64,000 nucleotides of DNA from an uncultured Thermofilaceae archaeon (GCA_938036345.1 CALHPJ010000015.1:1-64000); one strand, 5' to 3'. Counted from the stretch's first letter, positions 1-9,344 are shown. The notes: generated by a model not told the origin, from the letters alone. Numbers and translations are program-made.

Positions 1-179
1 TTCGGTGGGCTATAGCTGAGATCGAAAGCGAGGAATTGTCGCTAAGCAGGTACAACGACAAGGTCGTGCTGGCGGTTGCGAGAAGGCTCAGGGTGCCTTT
101 ACTCAGCTTCGATAAGCAGCTTCTGGCTCAAGCCGCCAAACACGGCGTCCAAGTGATCAACCCGTACGCTTCCGGCTAA
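1..179 (+). CDS. PIN-domain protein (VapC-type), C-terminal part only
   Basis: Only the last 58 codons are inside the window; the start lies upstream. The visible protein has the C-terminal pattern of a PIN-domain ribonuclease: an acidic residue followed by a helix (YNDKVVLAVARRLRVPLLSFD) would supply two of the metal-binding aspartates, and 'PLLSFDKQLLAQAAKHGV' is the usual final strand-helix of VapC-like proteins. PIN toxins cleave RNA and are normally partnered with a small antitoxin encoded just upstream, which cannot be seen here. A second, decayed vapBC pair occurs at about 14.7-15.3 kb. The family call is fairly secure; activity and partner are not. Confidence 0.7.
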   Translation, partial: RWAIAEIESEELSLSRYNDKVVLAVARRLRVPLLSFDKQLLAQAAKHGVQVINPYASG

Positions 180-443
180 ACCCCCGGCCTCGCAGCCGAG
201 CTGCTCGAGCCGCCGCCCCAATCTACCACTGCCGCTGCGGCCAGGCGATCAGCATGGGTTTAGCGACTTTCAAGACGGGGCCGCTCCGCACAGGCCTCGC
301 CATCGATTGCGTGCCGGTGAATGCCGCCGCACCGCCTACTCGGTGCCCCGCCATGCGGGGTTTCCCGCGCTTTTCACAGCGTACCTGGAGTAGGCACTGC
401 TTGCACTTAGCGTGGGGAGGAAAGCTTTCTCTCGGCGGCCCTC

Positions 444-2411
444 CTACTCAGTTATCGTGAACCTCCGCACGATTACCTTTTCGCGGCCGTCTTTCCGAAC
501 CCTTACGACAACCTCGCCCCACCGGTTTGGAGACGTGTACGTAGCGAAGTATCCCATCCGCACCTGCACGGGCTTGCCGTTCACCTCTACCTCCGCGCCC
601 TCCTCGCAGACGCCCCTCACTATGACCATCAGCGGCCCCCAGGCAATCGGCCTCCACTCCGGGGGCTCGGTTAGCACAAGGGCTAGCGGCCTCTCCCTCA
701 CCCTCAGTATCTCCCTGACTATTTCCTCCCGTACCTCCAGGAGCTTGGCGGGATCCCTAACGTAGCCGGTGATCGATGGGAGCGCCTTGCGACACAGCTC
801 GAGCGCCCTCCTCTCGAAAGGCAGCTCGAGGGCTTTCCCGCCCAGCTCCCTCTTCGCAGCCGCGATCTCCCTCTCGAGCAGCTTGAGAAGCTCGTAGTCC
901 TCCAGCCCGTCCCTCATAGCCTCCAGCCGCAGGCTCGGCAGGGGTCCCCGCTTGCCGGGGTAAACTATGTGTGTGTCGCCCGGCGGCAGCTGGGGGTTGA
1001 GCTCCCTGAAGGGGTCGCCGTGCCACCAGTTGTAGCCCCAGTGGAGGAAACCCCTCAGGTCGTAGGCGTAGTTAATCCAGTGGAGAATGCGGGTCTTCAG
1101 CAGCGGGAAGTCGATGAAGCGGTTCGGGTACCTACCCTGCGGGTTGAGGCACGTGTAAAACCACAGCTCCCTCCCCTCCCCCCTCGCCGCCTCGTATTCG
1201 TCCATCCACTGCTCGTAGTGGTGGAGCGTTGGTACCCAGATCTCCAGATCCCCGCCGAAGCCGACGGTCTCGATGGCGTCGATCCTGCGGAGGCCGGGGG
1301 CGAACTCCTTGACCATTCTCGAAACCCTCCTCCACTCCTCGATGCCGTCCTCCGTCGGCTCGTCAGCGACGTGGATGAGGGCCCTGTCGAGCCAGCCCCT
1401 CTCCTTGAGGTGCTCCTCCAAAGCCCTCAGCAGGTGGGGTAGCACGAGCTCTCCGGGCTCCGTCCTGGTATCGCCGGGCCCGTAAACCACTTGGAAGCTC
1501 CTCAACTCGATCTCGCGCCCGCCCCACTGCTTGAAGCCGGCGACGTGGGTGATCTCGATGAGCTCAGCCCCGCTCCTGAGGAGGATCTCCACGTACCTGT
1601 CGAAGACCGAGAAGTCGAACCTGTAGCCGTCGCCGCCCCTGTAGACCTTTATCGTCTCGAGCGGGACCCAGAACACGTTCTGCCGGTACTCGACCATGAA
1701 CTTCACCCAGCGCTCGAAGGGGCTCCAGAACCCCTCGCTCCAGAGCTCCACGCCGTGGATCTTGGCGATGTTCCAGACGCTGAACCAATTCGTAACGTAC
1801 AGGCTCCTCTCGCTCGGCAGCGTAACGGGGTGGACGAGCAGGGCCACCTCCATCCTCGCTTCAAGCTCCCCGGCCCTGGCCACCACGTAGCCCCTATACT
1901 CGCCCGGCTCCGCGTCCCGCGGGACGTAGATGCGCAGGTAGCACGGCTGAGTTACACCCGCCTCGAGGTCCACCTCCTCCGTCTCCTCGAGGATGGGGTC
2001 GGGGACCTCGCTGGGAGCCCTCCTCTCCAGCTCCTCCGGCGGCGCGGGCGAGTTGAAGGTGAGGGGTATTGAGCCGACGAAGAGCGCCTTCACGTTGCCG
2101 GCACCGATGACCCCCTTCTCCGACTTAAGGTCGGTTACCTCGAGCCGCAACCCCTTCAGGTTCTGGCTGCTCCAGACACCGAACATGCTGCCGACGTACT
2201 CGTTCCTCACAGCGGATAGCCTGAGCGCTTCGCCAACTCTCGACGGGGGTGTGTCCTTGTACACCCTCTCCAGAGGCCTCGCGGGGAAGACGATAATTTC
2301 CGCCGTGCCTCCCACCGCCCTTACCGCGCGCCTCTGGTAAAAAACAACTGCGGAAGCAGCGGCGAGCAGCAGGATTACCGCCCCCAATGGCCAAGCGGTT
2401 CTACGGCGCAC
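444..2411 (-). CDS. Membrane-anchored or secreted glycoside hydrolase, GH123/DUF4091-like
   Basis: A 655-residue protein with an N-terminal hydrophobic segment (about residues 8-26) that is a signal anchor or signal peptide, so the rest should be extracytoplasmic. After a beta-rich N-terminal half comes a TIM-barrel with the sequence HVADEPTEDG near residue 345; an adjacent Asp-Glu pair at this place is the catalytic pair of GH123 beta-N-acetylgalactosaminidases, and DUF4091 proteins share the fold. A C-terminal beta domain of about 60 residues follows. Starts at GTG 2411; a TATA-like stretch (gttaag) centred near 2438 is at leaderless distance. The exact sugar cannot be read from sequence; N-acetylhexosamine glycans are an inference from the family. 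Confidence 0.7.
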   Translation of the reverse strand: MRRRTAWPLGAVILLLAAASAVVFYQRRAVRAVGGTAEIIVFPARPLERVYKDTPPSRVGEALRLSAVRNEYVGSMFGVWSSQNLKGLRLEVTDLKSEKGVIGAGNVKALFVGSIPLTFNSPAPPEELERRAPSEVPDPILEETEEVDLEAGVTQPCYLRIYVPRDAEPGEYRGYVVARAGELEARMEVALLVHPVTLPSERSLYVTNWFSVWNIAKIHGVELWSEGFWSPFERWVKFMVEYRQNVFWVPLETIKVYRGGDGYRFDFSVFDRYVEILLRSGAELIEITHVAGFKQWGGREIELRSFQVVYGPGDTRTEPGELVLPHLLRALEEHLKERGWLDRALIHVADEPTEDGIEEWRRVSRMVKEFAPGLRRIDAIETVGFGGDLEIWVPTLHHYEQWMDEYEAARGEGRELWFYTCLNPQGRYPNRFIDFPLLKTRILHWINYAYDLRGFLHWGYNWWHGDPFRELNPQLPPGDTHIVYPGKRGPLPSLRLEAMRDGLEDYELLKLLEREIAAAKRELGGKALELPFERRALELCRKALPSITGYVRDPAKLLEVREEIVREILRVRERPLALVLTEPPEWRPIAWGPLMVIVRGVCEEGAEVEVNGKPVQVRMGYFATYTSPNRWGEVVVRVRKDGREKVIVRRFTITE

Positions 2412-2538
2412 GCCTCACCCCTGCCAATACATAGGACGGAGGTACTTAACGCGATCGCCCGGGGAAGCCGGCGCTGCCTTAGCTCGCATGCAGGCGGAGT
2501 GGCGGTAACCGGGTGCTGCCGCCCGAGGCTCGTACCCA

Positions 2539-3321
2539 TCAGGCGCGCCGGAGCCCCTGCTGGAGTGAGCCGCCGAACCTAGCCTTAAGGTACTCGAGCA
2601 TCCTCCTGGCGCTCTCGATGGAGTCGCCGGGTGGGTGATCGTGCTCGACGATGTACCACTCGGCGCCGGACTTCTCCGCCGCTGAAATCACCGCTTCGAA
2701 GTCGATTACCCCCTGCCCCACCTCCGCCATCTCCCTTGTCCGCTCGTCCTTCATATCCTTGAGGTGCAGGAGCGGGCACCTACCCCTAAGCGAGCTGATC
2801 ACGGCGACCGGGTCGAAACCGGCGTACTTGACCCAGTAGACGTCCGGCTGGAAGAAGACGTAGCGCGGATCCGTCTTCTCAACCAGGTGCCAGTAAATGG
2901 GCTTGCCCCCGATGCTGCGCTCGAACTGGACGGAGTGGTTGTGCATCGCCAGCCGCAGGCCGCGCTCGGCGGCCTCCATCCCCAGCCGGTCCATCTCAGC
3001 CGCCAGGCCGTCTAGCTCGCCCTCGCTCGAAATGCTCCTGGTATCCGGCTCGGTCACCACGAACTCCAAGCCGAGCTCGCTTGAGTAGCGGAGGACGCCG
3101 TCCGGGTTTTCACGCAGGCTCCGGTACGCGATGTGCGCCGAGACCGGCTGCAAGCCAACTTGCTCGAGGAAACCCTTGAGCTCCATTGCGCCCATGTTCA
3201 TGAAAGGGTGCCCCGCGAACTCAACGGCCCCGTAGCCGGCTTCAGCCACCCGCCTGAGCGCGCGCTGCCACTGGGCGGCGACCTGGTCCCTCACTGTGTA
3301 GAGCTGCAGGGCTACCCGCAC
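2539..3321 (-). CDS. Sugar phosphate isomerase/epimerase-like TIM-barrel protein
   Basis: 260 residues with the xylose-isomerase-like TIM-barrel (AP endonuclease 2 family) pattern: 'ALQLYTVRD' at the N-terminus, 'GYGAVEFAG', 'VSAHIAYR', 'AMHNHSVQF', 'VFFQPDVYWVKYAG' and 'LLHLKDMKD', ending with 'WYIVEHDHP'. The His, Asp and Glu residues in these segments are the usual divalent metal ligands. Such proteins isomerise or epimerise sugars, inositols or keto-sugars; substrate is unknown. GTG start at 3321 has a TATA-like box near 3347. It lies among glycoside-degrading genes, consistent with processing of a released sugar. Confidence 0.75.
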   Translation of the reverse strand: MRVALQLYTVRDQVAAQWQRALRRVAEAGYGAVEFAGHPFMNMGAMELKGFLEQVGLQPVSAHIAYRSLRENPDGVLRYSSELGLEFVVTEPDTRSISSEGELDGLAAEMDRLGMEAAERGLRLAMHNHSVQFERSIGGKPIYWHLVEKTDPRYVFFQPDVYWVKYAGFDPVAVISSLRGRCPLLHLKDMKDERTREMAEVGQGVIDFEAVISAAEKSGAEWYIVEHDHPPGDSIESARRMLEYLKARFGGSLQQGLRRA

Positions 3322-3392
3322 AACTCCAGCTGCAGCGGGTGGGTGAAAAGCGTTGCGGGCAGCTTAACCGGGCTTCGGCGGGAGGCGCCGGG

Positions 3393-4415
3393 TTAGACAA
3401 GCTCGACACGCACTTCCAGCCCCGTGAGCTTAGCGAAAGCCTCGGCCTTAGCGGCGAGGCGGGCTTGGTCTACGAGGCCGCGCTCGGCGCCGTTTACGAG
3501 CAGGACGAGTTTCGAACCCCTCTTCTCGGAGCCCACGTAGACACCCTCCCCCTCGTAGGCGTTCCCGAAGGTGTCGCCCAGCCGGATCGCCGCGGCGACG
3601 AGCTGCGCAGCCTCCCCCAGCTCGCGCAGGCTTTTATCGCCGAGCAGGTCCGTCTGCCTCCCGTGGTGGAGCACGGCCTTGGCCACGACCTCCGGGTTGC
3701 AGCACTCCCTCACCTCCTCCAGGTTCAGGGCGAACGCGGCTCCAACCTCGTGGTGCCGCTCCTCCCAGCCGAGCGCTCTGCCCACGTCGTGCAGCAGCCC
3801 GGCGGCGTAGGCGTCCCGGAGGTCGCCGGCGCTCAGTTTGAACGCGTCCCCCACGGCCTCGAGCGCGTCGAGGGCCACCCCAGCCACCGTTGAGGCGTGG
3901 TCGCCGTAGGCAGCCCAGTACCTGAGCGCTCCAACCCCCACCCTCTTTAAGCGCTCGACAACCCGGCCAATCCACTGAGCGCCGGCTAGCCTTCGAGCCC
4001 TGAGGAACCAGCGCAGAGCCAGAGCCTGGGACGGGGTTTCGCCCACGAAGCCCAGCCTGCGCACGCGGCTGACCACCTCCCCGTCCGGTAGGCCGTCCCT
4101 CAGGCACAGGAGCATGGCTACAGTGACCCCGCTCCTCCCTATACCCCCTCGGCAGTGCACGAGCACGCCGTCGCCAGCCCTGAGGCGCTTCAGAACGGGC
4201 AGCACGACGTCCGCCAGCACCCCCTCGAAAGCCCTGTAGGAGAAGTCGGGGATTGGGTACTCCAGCTTCTCCACGCCCGGCGGGAGCTCGTAGCTGCACT
4301 CGCCCTCCGTTAAGTCTACAACCAGCTTCACCCCCCTGCGCGCGAGCGCTGAGAGAAGCTCTGTCTCCGGGCACGAAGACCAGTAGAGGTTCCCCAGGTC
4401 CCTGAGCTTGGCCAC
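3393..4415 (-). CDS. Dual-specificity protein phosphatase fused to an HD phosphohydrolase domain
   Basis: 340 residues in two domains. Residues about 1-145 form a cysteine phosphatase: the P-loop HCRGGIGRS gives catalytic Cys88 and Arg94, and Asp57 in 'IPDFS' is a candidate general acid. Residues about 160-290 form an HD domain with His173, the His209-Asp210 pair (LLHDVGR), His221/222, His250/251 and Asp281 (RLGDTFG), a complete set of metal ligands. The first domain would dephosphorylate a protein or small molecule; HD domains hydrolyse nucleotides, cyclic nucleotides or phosphate esters. GTG start 4415 is preceded by a TATA box (ttatat) near 4440. Substrates are unknown; the fusion is uncommon as far as I know. 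Confidence 0.8.
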   Translation of the reverse strand: MAKLRDLGNLYWSSCPETELLSALARRGVKLVVDLTEGECSYELPPGVEKLEYPIPDFSYRAFEGVLADVVLPVLKRLRAGDGVLVHCRGGIGRSGVTVAMLLCLRDGLPDGEVVSRVRRLGFVGETPSQALALRWFLRARRLAGAQWIGRVVERLKRVGVGALRYWAAYGDHASTVAGVALDALEAVGDAFKLSAGDLRDAYAAGLLHDVGRALGWEERHHEVGAAFALNLEEVRECCNPEVVAKAVLHHGRQTDLLGDKSLRELGEAAQLVAAAIRLGDTFGNAYEGEGVYVGSEKRGSKLVLLVNGAERGLVDQARLAAKAEAFAKLTGLEVRVELV

Positions 4416-4471
4416 GGTGGGGAGTGCGGCGGCGCGATATAAAGCTGGCCTCGCCGCAGCCTGAGCCGGGC

Positions 4472-5833
4472 CTACTTCTTCACCATCTTGTACCTCTCGT
4501 ACAGCATCGTCACCTTGTCGCCCTCTATGAAGAACTCCGCCTCCACCCTCCTCCCGTACGAGACCGTGTAGAACAGCGCGTAGTCCTCCCCAACCTTCAC
4601 GGGCGCCAGCGGTGTGGAGCTCTCGGTTAGGAGGTCCCTGTACTCGAGCATCAGGAAGTCCCCGCGCCTCCTCACCTGGAGGCGGTAGGAGCCCCGGAAG
4701 GACTCGTAAGTGCCCTGGAGCTTGTCGAGCACCCTATCCACCTTTATCAGCGGGAGCTGCTCCGGGTCCCTGCCCAGCAGCGCCGAGAGCGCGTACACCC
4801 CGATAATCGAGAGCGGGTACCCCGACGAGTTGGCTAGGACGACTACGCCGGCGCGCTCCCTCGGCGCGTAGCCCATGAACGCCGTGTGGACAAGCACCGA
4901 GCCGCCGTGGTACACCAGGCGCGTATCCCAGAACCGGTCCGTGACGATGAGGCCGTACCCGTAGCCCTCGTCTCCGAAGAACCCTCCCGGGAAGCTCGCG
5001 TGCCTCGCCTCCATCAGCTCCACGGACTCGCGCGAGACCAGGCGCGCCCCCTCCAGCTCCCCCCTGTTCGCGAGCAACGCCACGTACCTGGACATGTCGA
5101 GGCAGTTGCTCAGCAGGCCGCCGTCCGCCGTAGGCCCGTAGGGGAACCTACTCCTAACGTGCTTCCCCTCGCGACTCAGGATGTACGGCGCCGCGGCGTC
5201 GGGGTCGCTCGCCACCTCGCTCTCGCTGAAGTAGCTCCGATTCATCTTGAGCGGCTTGAGGATCCTCTCCCGAACGAAGTCCTCGTAGCGCATCCCGCTC
5301 GCCCTGGAGACCACCATCCCCACCAAAGCGTACCCCTCGTTCAGGTAGAAGAACCGGGAGCCGGGCTCCGCGGCAACCCACTCCTCGTAGCCCGACATGT
5401 AGGAGAGCACGTCCTCGGGCGACGCTACCGGTGTCCAGACCGCGTCGAGCCCCAGGGAGCCCCTTATGAGGCCCTCGGCGTAGGCGAGCGCGGGGATGCC
5501 GCTCGTGTGGGTTAAAAGGTGGTGGATCGTCACCGGCTTACCCCTCACCCTCAGGTCAGCCGGCACGTGCTTGGAAACCGGGTCGTCGAGCGAGAGCCGC
5601 CCCTCCTCAGCCAGCATCATTACCGCCAGGGCCGTGAATGACTTCGTCACGGAGCCGATCCCGTAAACGGTCCCAGCCGTGGCCGGGAGCCCCTTCTCCA
5701 AGTCCCTGAAGCCGAAACCCCTCGCGTACGCGATCTCCTCCCCCTTGGTGAGCGCCAGGCTCAAACCCGGTATGCGGGTGGCCGACATCTTCTCCAGGAT
5801 GAACGACTCGACCTTAACTAGGGCGTCCGCCAC
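4472..5833 (-). CDS. Serine beta-lactamase-like hydrolase (class C / PBP-like, COG1680)
   Basis: 453 residues with all three serine beta-lactamase/transpeptidase motifs: SVTK (SxxK, nucleophile Ser and Lys), YLN (YxN, after 'RFFYLNEGY') and HGG (after 'RLVY'), plus a C-terminal beta domain of about 120 residues. In archaea this family contains peptidases and esterases; LACTB-like D-aminopeptidase or esterase activity is more likely than antibiotic hydrolysis. I chose the GTG at 5833 because the longer reading frame to 5992 codes for low-complexity basic sequence and would run into the divergent epimerase gene. No signal peptide is visible with this start. Neighbours are carbohydrate enzymes. 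Confidence 0.8.
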   Translation of the reverse strand: MADALVKVESFILEKMSATRIPGLSLALTKGEEIAYARGFGFRDLEKGLPATAGTVYGIGSVTKSFTALAVMMLAEEGRLSLDDPVSKHVPADLRVRGKPVTIHHLLTHTSGIPALAYAEGLIRGSLGLDAVWTPVASPEDVLSYMSGYEEWVAAEPGSRFFYLNEGYALVGMVVSRASGMRYEDFVRERILKPLKMNRSYFSESEVASDPDAAAPYILSREGKHVRSRFPYGPTADGGLLSNCLDMSRYVALLANRGELEGARLVSRESVELMEARHASFPGGFFGDEGYGYGLIVTDRFWDTRLVYHGGSVLVHTAFMGYAPRERAGVVVLANSSGYPLSIIGVYALSALLGRDPEQLPLIKVDRVLDKLQGTYESFRGSYRLQVRRRGDFLMLEYRDLLTESSTPLAPVKVGEDYALFYTVSYGRRVEAEFFIEGDKVTMLYERYKMVKK

Positions 5834-5897
5834 AGGGGAAGGGGGTTCGGCGGGTATAAGCGTTTTTGTCCCAGCGGGGCGCTGGCGGCAACGTTTT

Positions 5898-7142
5898 ATG
5901 GGCGTCTTTCTACTGCGGCACGTGGAGGGAAGCGAAATTGAACACCTGCTTGGGCTTAGGGGAAGGCTTGAGAGGATCCTCCGCGACAACATAATCCCGT
6001 TCTGGTACAGGACGATCGACAGGGAGGGCGGCGGCTACATCCTGAACCACGACATTGCGGGGAGGTCGCTCGGCGGGGGCACTAAGATGGTCGTGACCCA
6101 GGCGAGGATGGTTTGGTACTTCTCGATGCTGTACCGCAGCGGGTGGGCCGGGAAGGAAGCCCTGGAGGCCGCGGAGCACGGGGTGTCGTTCCTCAGGGAG
6201 AAAATGTGGGATGAGGAGCACGGGGGTTTCTACTGGGAAGTCGACGCGAAGGGCAACGTTATTCGGGACTTCAAGCACATGTACGGGCAGGCGTTCGGCC
6301 TCTACGGTTTATCCGAGTACGCGCTGGCCAGCGGCAAGAGGGAGGCGGCGGACTTCGCGAGAGAGGTTTTCGAGGTTATCGAGCGGGCGCACGATGGCGA
6401 GTACGGGGGGTACCGCGAGTTCTTCAACCGCGATTGGAGCCAGCCGCAGCAGGCGGGAAGCCCCGTGGGGCCCGCGGGCGCGAAGATGATGAACACGCAC
6501 CTGCACCTGATGGAGGCCTACACGGCGTTTTACGAGCTGACAGGGGACGAGCTCGCTAGGCAACGGCTCGCGGAGATGATCCTGATAATGGCCAGCACGG
6601 TGGTCGACATGCGCTCCGGCGCCTGCATAGACCTGCACGACTCGAGGTGGAGGCCCCTGCCCTCCGGGGACGAGCTCAGGGTTTCGTACGGACACAACCT
6701 GGAGGCGCTCTGGCTGGTGGCCGAGGCCTGCGGCTTCATAGGCGTACCGGTGGGGCTGCTGCTCAACTACTTCGAAACGGTCTACGACTACTGCGTGAGA
6801 TTCGGCTTCGACCACGAAAAGGGCGGGGTTTATGACAGCGGGCCGCTGAACCGGCCTGCGGATAAGCTGGAGAAGATCTGGTGGGTTCAGGCCGAGTCGC
6901 TGGTCGCGATGGCCTACCTCTACAAAATTACGCGCGAAAAGCGGTTTCTCCAGGACCTTGAAAAGCAGCTCCACTGGGTAGAGAGGTACCAGGTGGATTG
7001 GAGCAACGGGGACTGGTTCGAAGTCGTCCTGCCGGATGGGAGGCCGGCTGGCTCCAAGGCGCACATATGGAAGTCCGCGTACCACAACGGGAGGGCCATG
7101 GTGAAAACAATCCAGGTGATAGACTCCCTAGTCGGGAAGTAA
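5898..7142 (+). CDS. AGE-family (N-acylglucosamine 2-epimerase / cellobiose 2-epimerase) enzyme
   Basis: About 414 residues of an (alpha/alpha)6-barrel of the N-acylglucosamine 2-epimerase superfamily: 'FWYRTIDREGGGYI', 'TQARMVWYFSMLYRSG', 'EHGGFYWEVDAKGNV', 'HMYGQAFGLYGLSEY', 'NTHLHLMEAYTAFYE', 'VSYGHNLEALWLVAEA' and 'KGGVYDSGPLNRP' are all family landmarks, including the two catalytic histidines expected in these helices. The family epimerises C2 of free sugars such as GlcNAc, cellobiose or mannose. Start may be ATG 5898 or GTG 5922; 'gttttat' at 5893-5899 would suit a leaderless GTG 5922, 'gtataag' near 5856 suits 5898. A GH94 phosphorylase 2 kb downstream suggests joint disaccharide use. 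Confidence 0.8.
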   Translation: MGVFLLRHVEGSEIEHLLGLRGRLERILRDNIIPFWYRTIDREGGGYILNHDIAGRSLGGGTKMVVTQARMVWYFSMLYRSGWAGKEALEAAEHGVSFLREKMWDEEHGGFYWEVDAKGNVIRDFKHMYGQAFGLYGLSEYALASGKREAADFAREVFEVIERAHDGEYGGYREFFNRDWSQPQQAGSPVGPAGAKMMNTHLHLMEAYTAFYELTGDELARQRLAEMILIMASTVVDMRSGACIDLHDSRWRPLPSGDELRVSYGHNLEALWLVAEACGFIGVPVGLLLNYFETVYDYCVRFGFDHEKGGVYDSGPLNRPADKLEKIWWVQAESLVAMAYLYKITREKRFLQDLEKQLHWVERYQVDWSNGDWFEVVLPDGRPAGSKAHIWKSAYHNGRAMVKTIQVIDSLVGK

Positions 7143-7154
7143 AAAGATTCTTGC

Positions 7155-9227
7155 CTAGCGCTCTTTCTCGATAACGAACGCCTTCCCCTGGAATGGGTCC
7201 AGCCTAACTTTCAGGGATAACTCCCCTCCGCCCAGGGGTGCGCCCAGCTGCTCGCCGCTGAAGAAGTCCTTGACCGCGTACTCGCCCTCTGAGTTGACGC
7301 GAACGGTTACTGTGGACTCAGCCGGCTCCCTGAGGTGGTTGACCGCCAGCAGCATTAGCCGCCCTCCATCGGGCCTCCTCCAGACGCCCACCTCGACCGC
7401 CGGGTTGCTGGAGGTCGCCGGCGGGCGCACACCGGCTTCCCTAAGCGCGCTCATGACCATCTCTCGAACCGCCTCGTTCCAGCGGACTACGAAGGGGAAC
7501 ATCACGGCCAGGTCGTAGTAGCCCGGGTAGTTGGCGTAGTCGTAGCCGAGCATTGTGGCGGCTTTCACAACCATCCCTCTACCCCTCTTGGATACCACGA
7601 CCGCGGGCTCCCCGTCCTCGAACCTCGCGGCGACGGCGCCTCCGGCCGCGCTGAGGTTCTCGCACATACCGCTGACTCCGACCGGGATGACCTTCCCGCT
7701 CAAGTCGCTCAGCCAGGGGACGGCCGAGCTAACGGTGTAGGCTACGTGCTCGGCAGCCGGGCTGGAAACCAGCTCGGGGTACACCTGCTGGAATTCGCCG
7801 GTGCCCTCCCCCGCGTAGTCGAGGATCAGGGTACCGCCCCCCTCGACGAACTCGCGGATTTTGCCCGACACGTCGGGCGGGAGCGCCGGGCAGCCGACCG
7901 CGCAGAGCACTTTGTACCCGCGCCTCTCGAGGATGCCATCTAGGACCTGCTGCTCCGAGATTACGTCGACTGGCACGCTGCTCCGCGCCAGCAGGGTGTA
8001 GAACAGCAGGTTGTTCATGTAGTAGAGGTCGTTCCTCTTCATCTCCATGCTCGTCCAGGAGTATAGCAGGGCGACCTCGGCCCTCTGCATCTCGTACCCC
8101 TCCAGCTCCCTCACGAGAGCCTTGTAGATCTCGTTCGCCTCCTTCGTGGAGTACCAGAGGTCGAGGGCCCTCCAGTCAACCCACCAGACTATGCCGAGGG
8201 AGCCGTGTATGAGGCACGAGTAAACCTGCTCAACCGTGCTGCCGGGCGGGATCCTGTACCCCATCCACGAGTTGAAGGCCTGTCCGTTCGCGGTGTAGAG
8301 CTTATCGAAGCCCATCGCAGACCTAACCAGGTCCTTGATGTACTCGTAGACGTAGATCACGTACCGGTGGTCGAACTCGAGCGGGTACATGTCCTCGTGC
8401 CCGACGTCTATGACCCTGGCCATCCGGAATATGTCGTTGCCCGAGTACACGCACTGGTAAGTGCAGGGGTAGAAGTCGTTCAGCTCGTGCGTAGCCAGGA
8501 GCGGCGCGATGCTTTTCGCATACCTTATCAGCTCGTCGAGGAAGCTCGGGATCACCTCCGCGTGGTAGTCGAGCCACTCCTTCCACAGGCTGGGCCTCTC
8601 ATCGCTTCTCGGGGGCTCGAGCTCCTCCCAGCTCGCGTAGCCGGTCCCGTGCCTGGCGTTGAACCGCTCGATGGAGCCGTACTTCCTCTTCATAGCTTCC
8701 CTGAACTTCTCGGTGCAGTGCTTGCAGTAGCAGCAGGGCTTCAGCGGGCCCCCGCCGAACTCGGGCACGTCGTTCCTGTAGTAGGCCTCGTGGACGAAAC
8801 TGATGAGCGGCAGCCCGCCGATCCTGTACAGGGCGGGGTGGCTCCCGAACCTCTCCAGGAACTCCCTCACCAGCTTTTTGGCTGCCTCCATCAGGAAGGG
8901 GTGGTTAAAGCATCCGATGTTCCAGTACCTCGGGTCGTCCGACGTGGTACCGTCGTAGTTGACGATCTTCACCTCCGGGTGTTCCTCGATCGACACGTAA
9001 GGGTTCAGCACCGGCGTTACCCTTAACCCTAGGGAATAAGCCCTGTCGAGCATGTAGCCCAGTACGTCGTTCCCGGCGTCGGATATCAGCAGCCAGATGG
9101 ACGTGGCGCCCGCCTCCTTCACAGCGCTGAGGATCCTATCGACCTCGCTCCTAGCTCCCTCCTCTCTTCTCGGCACGAAAACGTAGGCGGCGACGATGGG
9201 GTCCCGGAAGTAGTCCCGAGGAACCAT
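7155..9227 (-). CDS. GH42-like protein with beta-galactosidase trimerisation domain
   Basis: 690 residues. An N-terminal TIM barrel (about 1-400) is followed by a glutamine-amidotransferase-like trimerisation domain (about 405-610) and a short C-terminal beta domain, the order seen in GH42. The Cys-rich stretch CCYCKHCTEKFREAMKRKYG matches the zinc site of the true GH42 at 53364 in this window. The acid/base Glu appears kept (FVHE), but where GH42 has its nucleophile Glu this protein reads 'LYTANGQAFN', so the normal retaining mechanism may be lost. I chose ATG 9227 over an upstream extension to 9299 because a TATA-like 'tatatta' lies at about 9262-9269. Probably acts on an oligosaccharide, but the activity is uncertain. 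Confidence 0.65.
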   Translation of the reverse strand: MVPRDYFRDPIVAAYVFVPRREEGARSEVDRILSAVKEAGATSIWLLISDAGNDVLGYMLDRAYSLGLRVTPVLNPYVSIEEHPEVKIVNYDGTTSDDPRYWNIGCFNHPFLMEAAKKLVREFLERFGSHPALYRIGGLPLISFVHEAYYRNDVPEFGGGPLKPCCYCKHCTEKFREAMKRKYGSIERFNARHGTGYASWEELEPPRSDERPSLWKEWLDYHAEVIPSFLDELIRYAKSIAPLLATHELNDFYPCTYQCVYSGNDIFRMARVIDVGHEDMYPLEFDHRYVIYVYEYIKDLVRSAMGFDKLYTANGQAFNSWMGYRIPPGSTVEQVYSCLIHGSLGIVWWVDWRALDLWYSTKEANEIYKALVRELEGYEMQRAEVALLYSWTSMEMKRNDLYYMNNLLFYTLLARSSVPVDVISEQQVLDGILERRGYKVLCAVGCPALPPDVSGKIREFVEGGGTLILDYAGEGTGEFQQVYPELVSSPAAEHVAYTVSSAVPWLSDLSGKVIPVGVSGMCENLSAAGGAVAARFEDGEPAVVVSKRGRGMVVKAATMLGYDYANYPGYYDLAVMFPFVVRWNEAVREMVMSALREAGVRPPATSSNPAVEVGVWRRPDGGRLMLLAVNHLREPAESTVTVRVNSEGEYAVKDFFSGEQLGAPLGGGELSLKVRLDPFQGKAFVIEKER

Positions 9228-9334
9228 CTCAAAGCACCCCTGGCAGAGGTCAGATGGTCGGTAATATACCTGCTTACCGCGGGGAGGCGCCGGCTCCACG
9301 GTCGCGCGCTCCCTGGCGCTAAGCGGCGATTCAG

Positions 9335-9344
9335 TTATATATTA
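9335..9344 (+). promoter_or_regulatory. TATA box of the GH94 gene
   Basis: TTATATATTA, centred 26 bp before the GTG start at 9365. At archaeal TATA-to-TSS spacing this places transcription start on or next to the start codon, so the mRNA is probably leaderless. Confidence 0.7.

Noticed and set aside
180-443. Short frame with 'HCRCGQAI'-like zinc-ribbon look
   Set aside because: The frame is not sustained, and the region has no start, promoter or protein-like composition; treated as intergenic.
4472-5992. Longer form of the beta-lactamase-like gene
   Set aside because: The N-terminal extension is basic low-complexity sequence overlapping the divergent epimerase gene and its promoter.
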